Under the pieces are notes generated by a model. That model was not told where the DNA came from and made no database searches. It saw only the letters and a list, made by a program, of their open reading frames with translations. Made by a program: the position numbers and the translations under genes. 64,000 nucleotides of DNA, from the NCBI RefSeq assembly GCF_951230135.1, contig NZ_CATNVC010000001.1:416608-480607 (forward strand), read 5' to 3'. This stretch comes from Butyricicoccus sp. Marseille-Q5471 (GTDB lineage Bacteria; Bacillota; Clostridia; Oscillospirales; Butyricicoccaceae). Below, piece after piece: positions 63,850-64,000 of the stretch; the stretch's first letter is position 1; every line of letters begins with the position of its first letter.

Positions 63850-63873
63850 AAATCAGGCGAAGAGGGAGAGCAC

Positions 63874-64000
63874 ATGAGCGAATATGTAGTAGAATTAAAA
63901 GATGCGGTAAAGCGGTTTCCGGGCGTCGTTGCATTAAAGAATATGCATTTGGCGGTCAAACCCGGCGAGATTCTGGGTCTGATCGGAGAAAACGGCGCAG
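63874..64000 (+). CDS. Sugar ABC transporter ATP-binding protein, partial
   Basis: The first 42 codons only; the gene runs past the window end. It reads MSEYVVELKDAVKRFPGVVALKNM, then LAVKPGEILGLIGENGA, the start of the Walker A region of RbsA/MglA-type double ATPases of carbohydrate uptake (CUT2) systems. ATG 63874 has GAGGGAGAG upstream. It follows the binding-protein gene, and a permease gene is expected beyond the window. Confidence 0.88.
   Translation, partial: MSEYVVELKDAVKRFPGVVALKNMHLAVKPGEILGLIGENGA

Overview
The window is about 55% GC, densely packed bacterial DNA with strong AGGAGG-type ribosome binding sites, many TTG/GTG starts, and intrinsic terminators between most convergent genes. 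The gene families (VTC/DUF4956, SSS, NSS and AGCS sodium symporters, AraC-type two-component regulators, DUF6514, DUF6320, DUF1576, a YacP-type domain, hybrid cluster protein, selenium-free xanthine dehydrogenase) point to an anaerobic gut Clostridia, most likely Oscillospirales close to Butyricicoccus/Agathobaculum. This taxonomic placement is an inference from gene content. No phage, insertion sequence, integrase or CRISPR array is visible.

Layout. 1-2.0 kb: surface polymer module (carbohydrate-binding protein, DUF4956, VTC polymerase). 2.2-4.0 kb: Na+/alanine symporter behind a structured leader, then tRNA-Arg(ACG). 4.2-13.4 kb: a minus-strand catabolic operon (two Gfo/Idh/MocA dehydrogenases, an IolI-like isomerase, an SSS symporter) next to a three-gene sensor system (sugar-binding lipoprotein, LytS/YesM-type kinase, AraC-type response regulator). 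13.7-18.7 kb: DUF1576 membrane protein, a translational GTPase fused to a Rae1/YacP-type nuclease domain, and an amidase. 18.8-23.9 kb: hexuronate catabolism (uxuB, uxuA, IclR regulator, kdgA, VOC protein, kdgK) with visible IclR-type operators. 24-30 kb: small regulators, an esterase/acyltransferase/DUF6320 operon, a HAD phosphatase and a PsiE-like protein. 30-35 kb: tryptophan catabolism (NSS transporter, tryptophanase, RidA, divergent YheO/DauR-type regulator). 35-45 kb: threonine aldolase, purine salvage and a molybdenum hydroxylase operon with ModE-like regulator, xanthine permease and Mo-cofactor cytidylyltransferase. 45-49.5 kb: Crp/Fnr regulator divergent from ferredoxins, a cupin and hybrid cluster protein. 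49.5-64 kb: further Gfo/Idh dehydrogenases, IolE-like TIM-barrel enzymes, GPH and SSS symporters, two AraC regulators, a MerR/GNAT pair and the start of a ribose-type ABC transporter.

How it works together. The dominant theme is import and oxidation of sugars, cyclitols and sugar acids: at least three modules pair an NAD-dependent Gfo/Idh dehydrogenase with a TIM-barrel isomerase/dehydratase and a cation symporter, each with its own regulator. This pairing is used for inositols and also for oxidative (3-keto) cleavage of glycosides or anhydrosugars. The substrates here are not evident from sequence. Hexuronates enter the KDG pathway to pyruvate and glyceraldehyde 3-phosphate. Tryptophan is split to indole, with RidA probably clearing the enamine product.

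The most interesting items are the translational GTPase-nuclease fusion, a riboswitch-like leader between ridA and tnaA in which a perfect stem hides the tnaA ribosome binding site, an attenuator-like leader before the alanine symporter, and a perfect palindrome at about -41.5 before the hcp operon.
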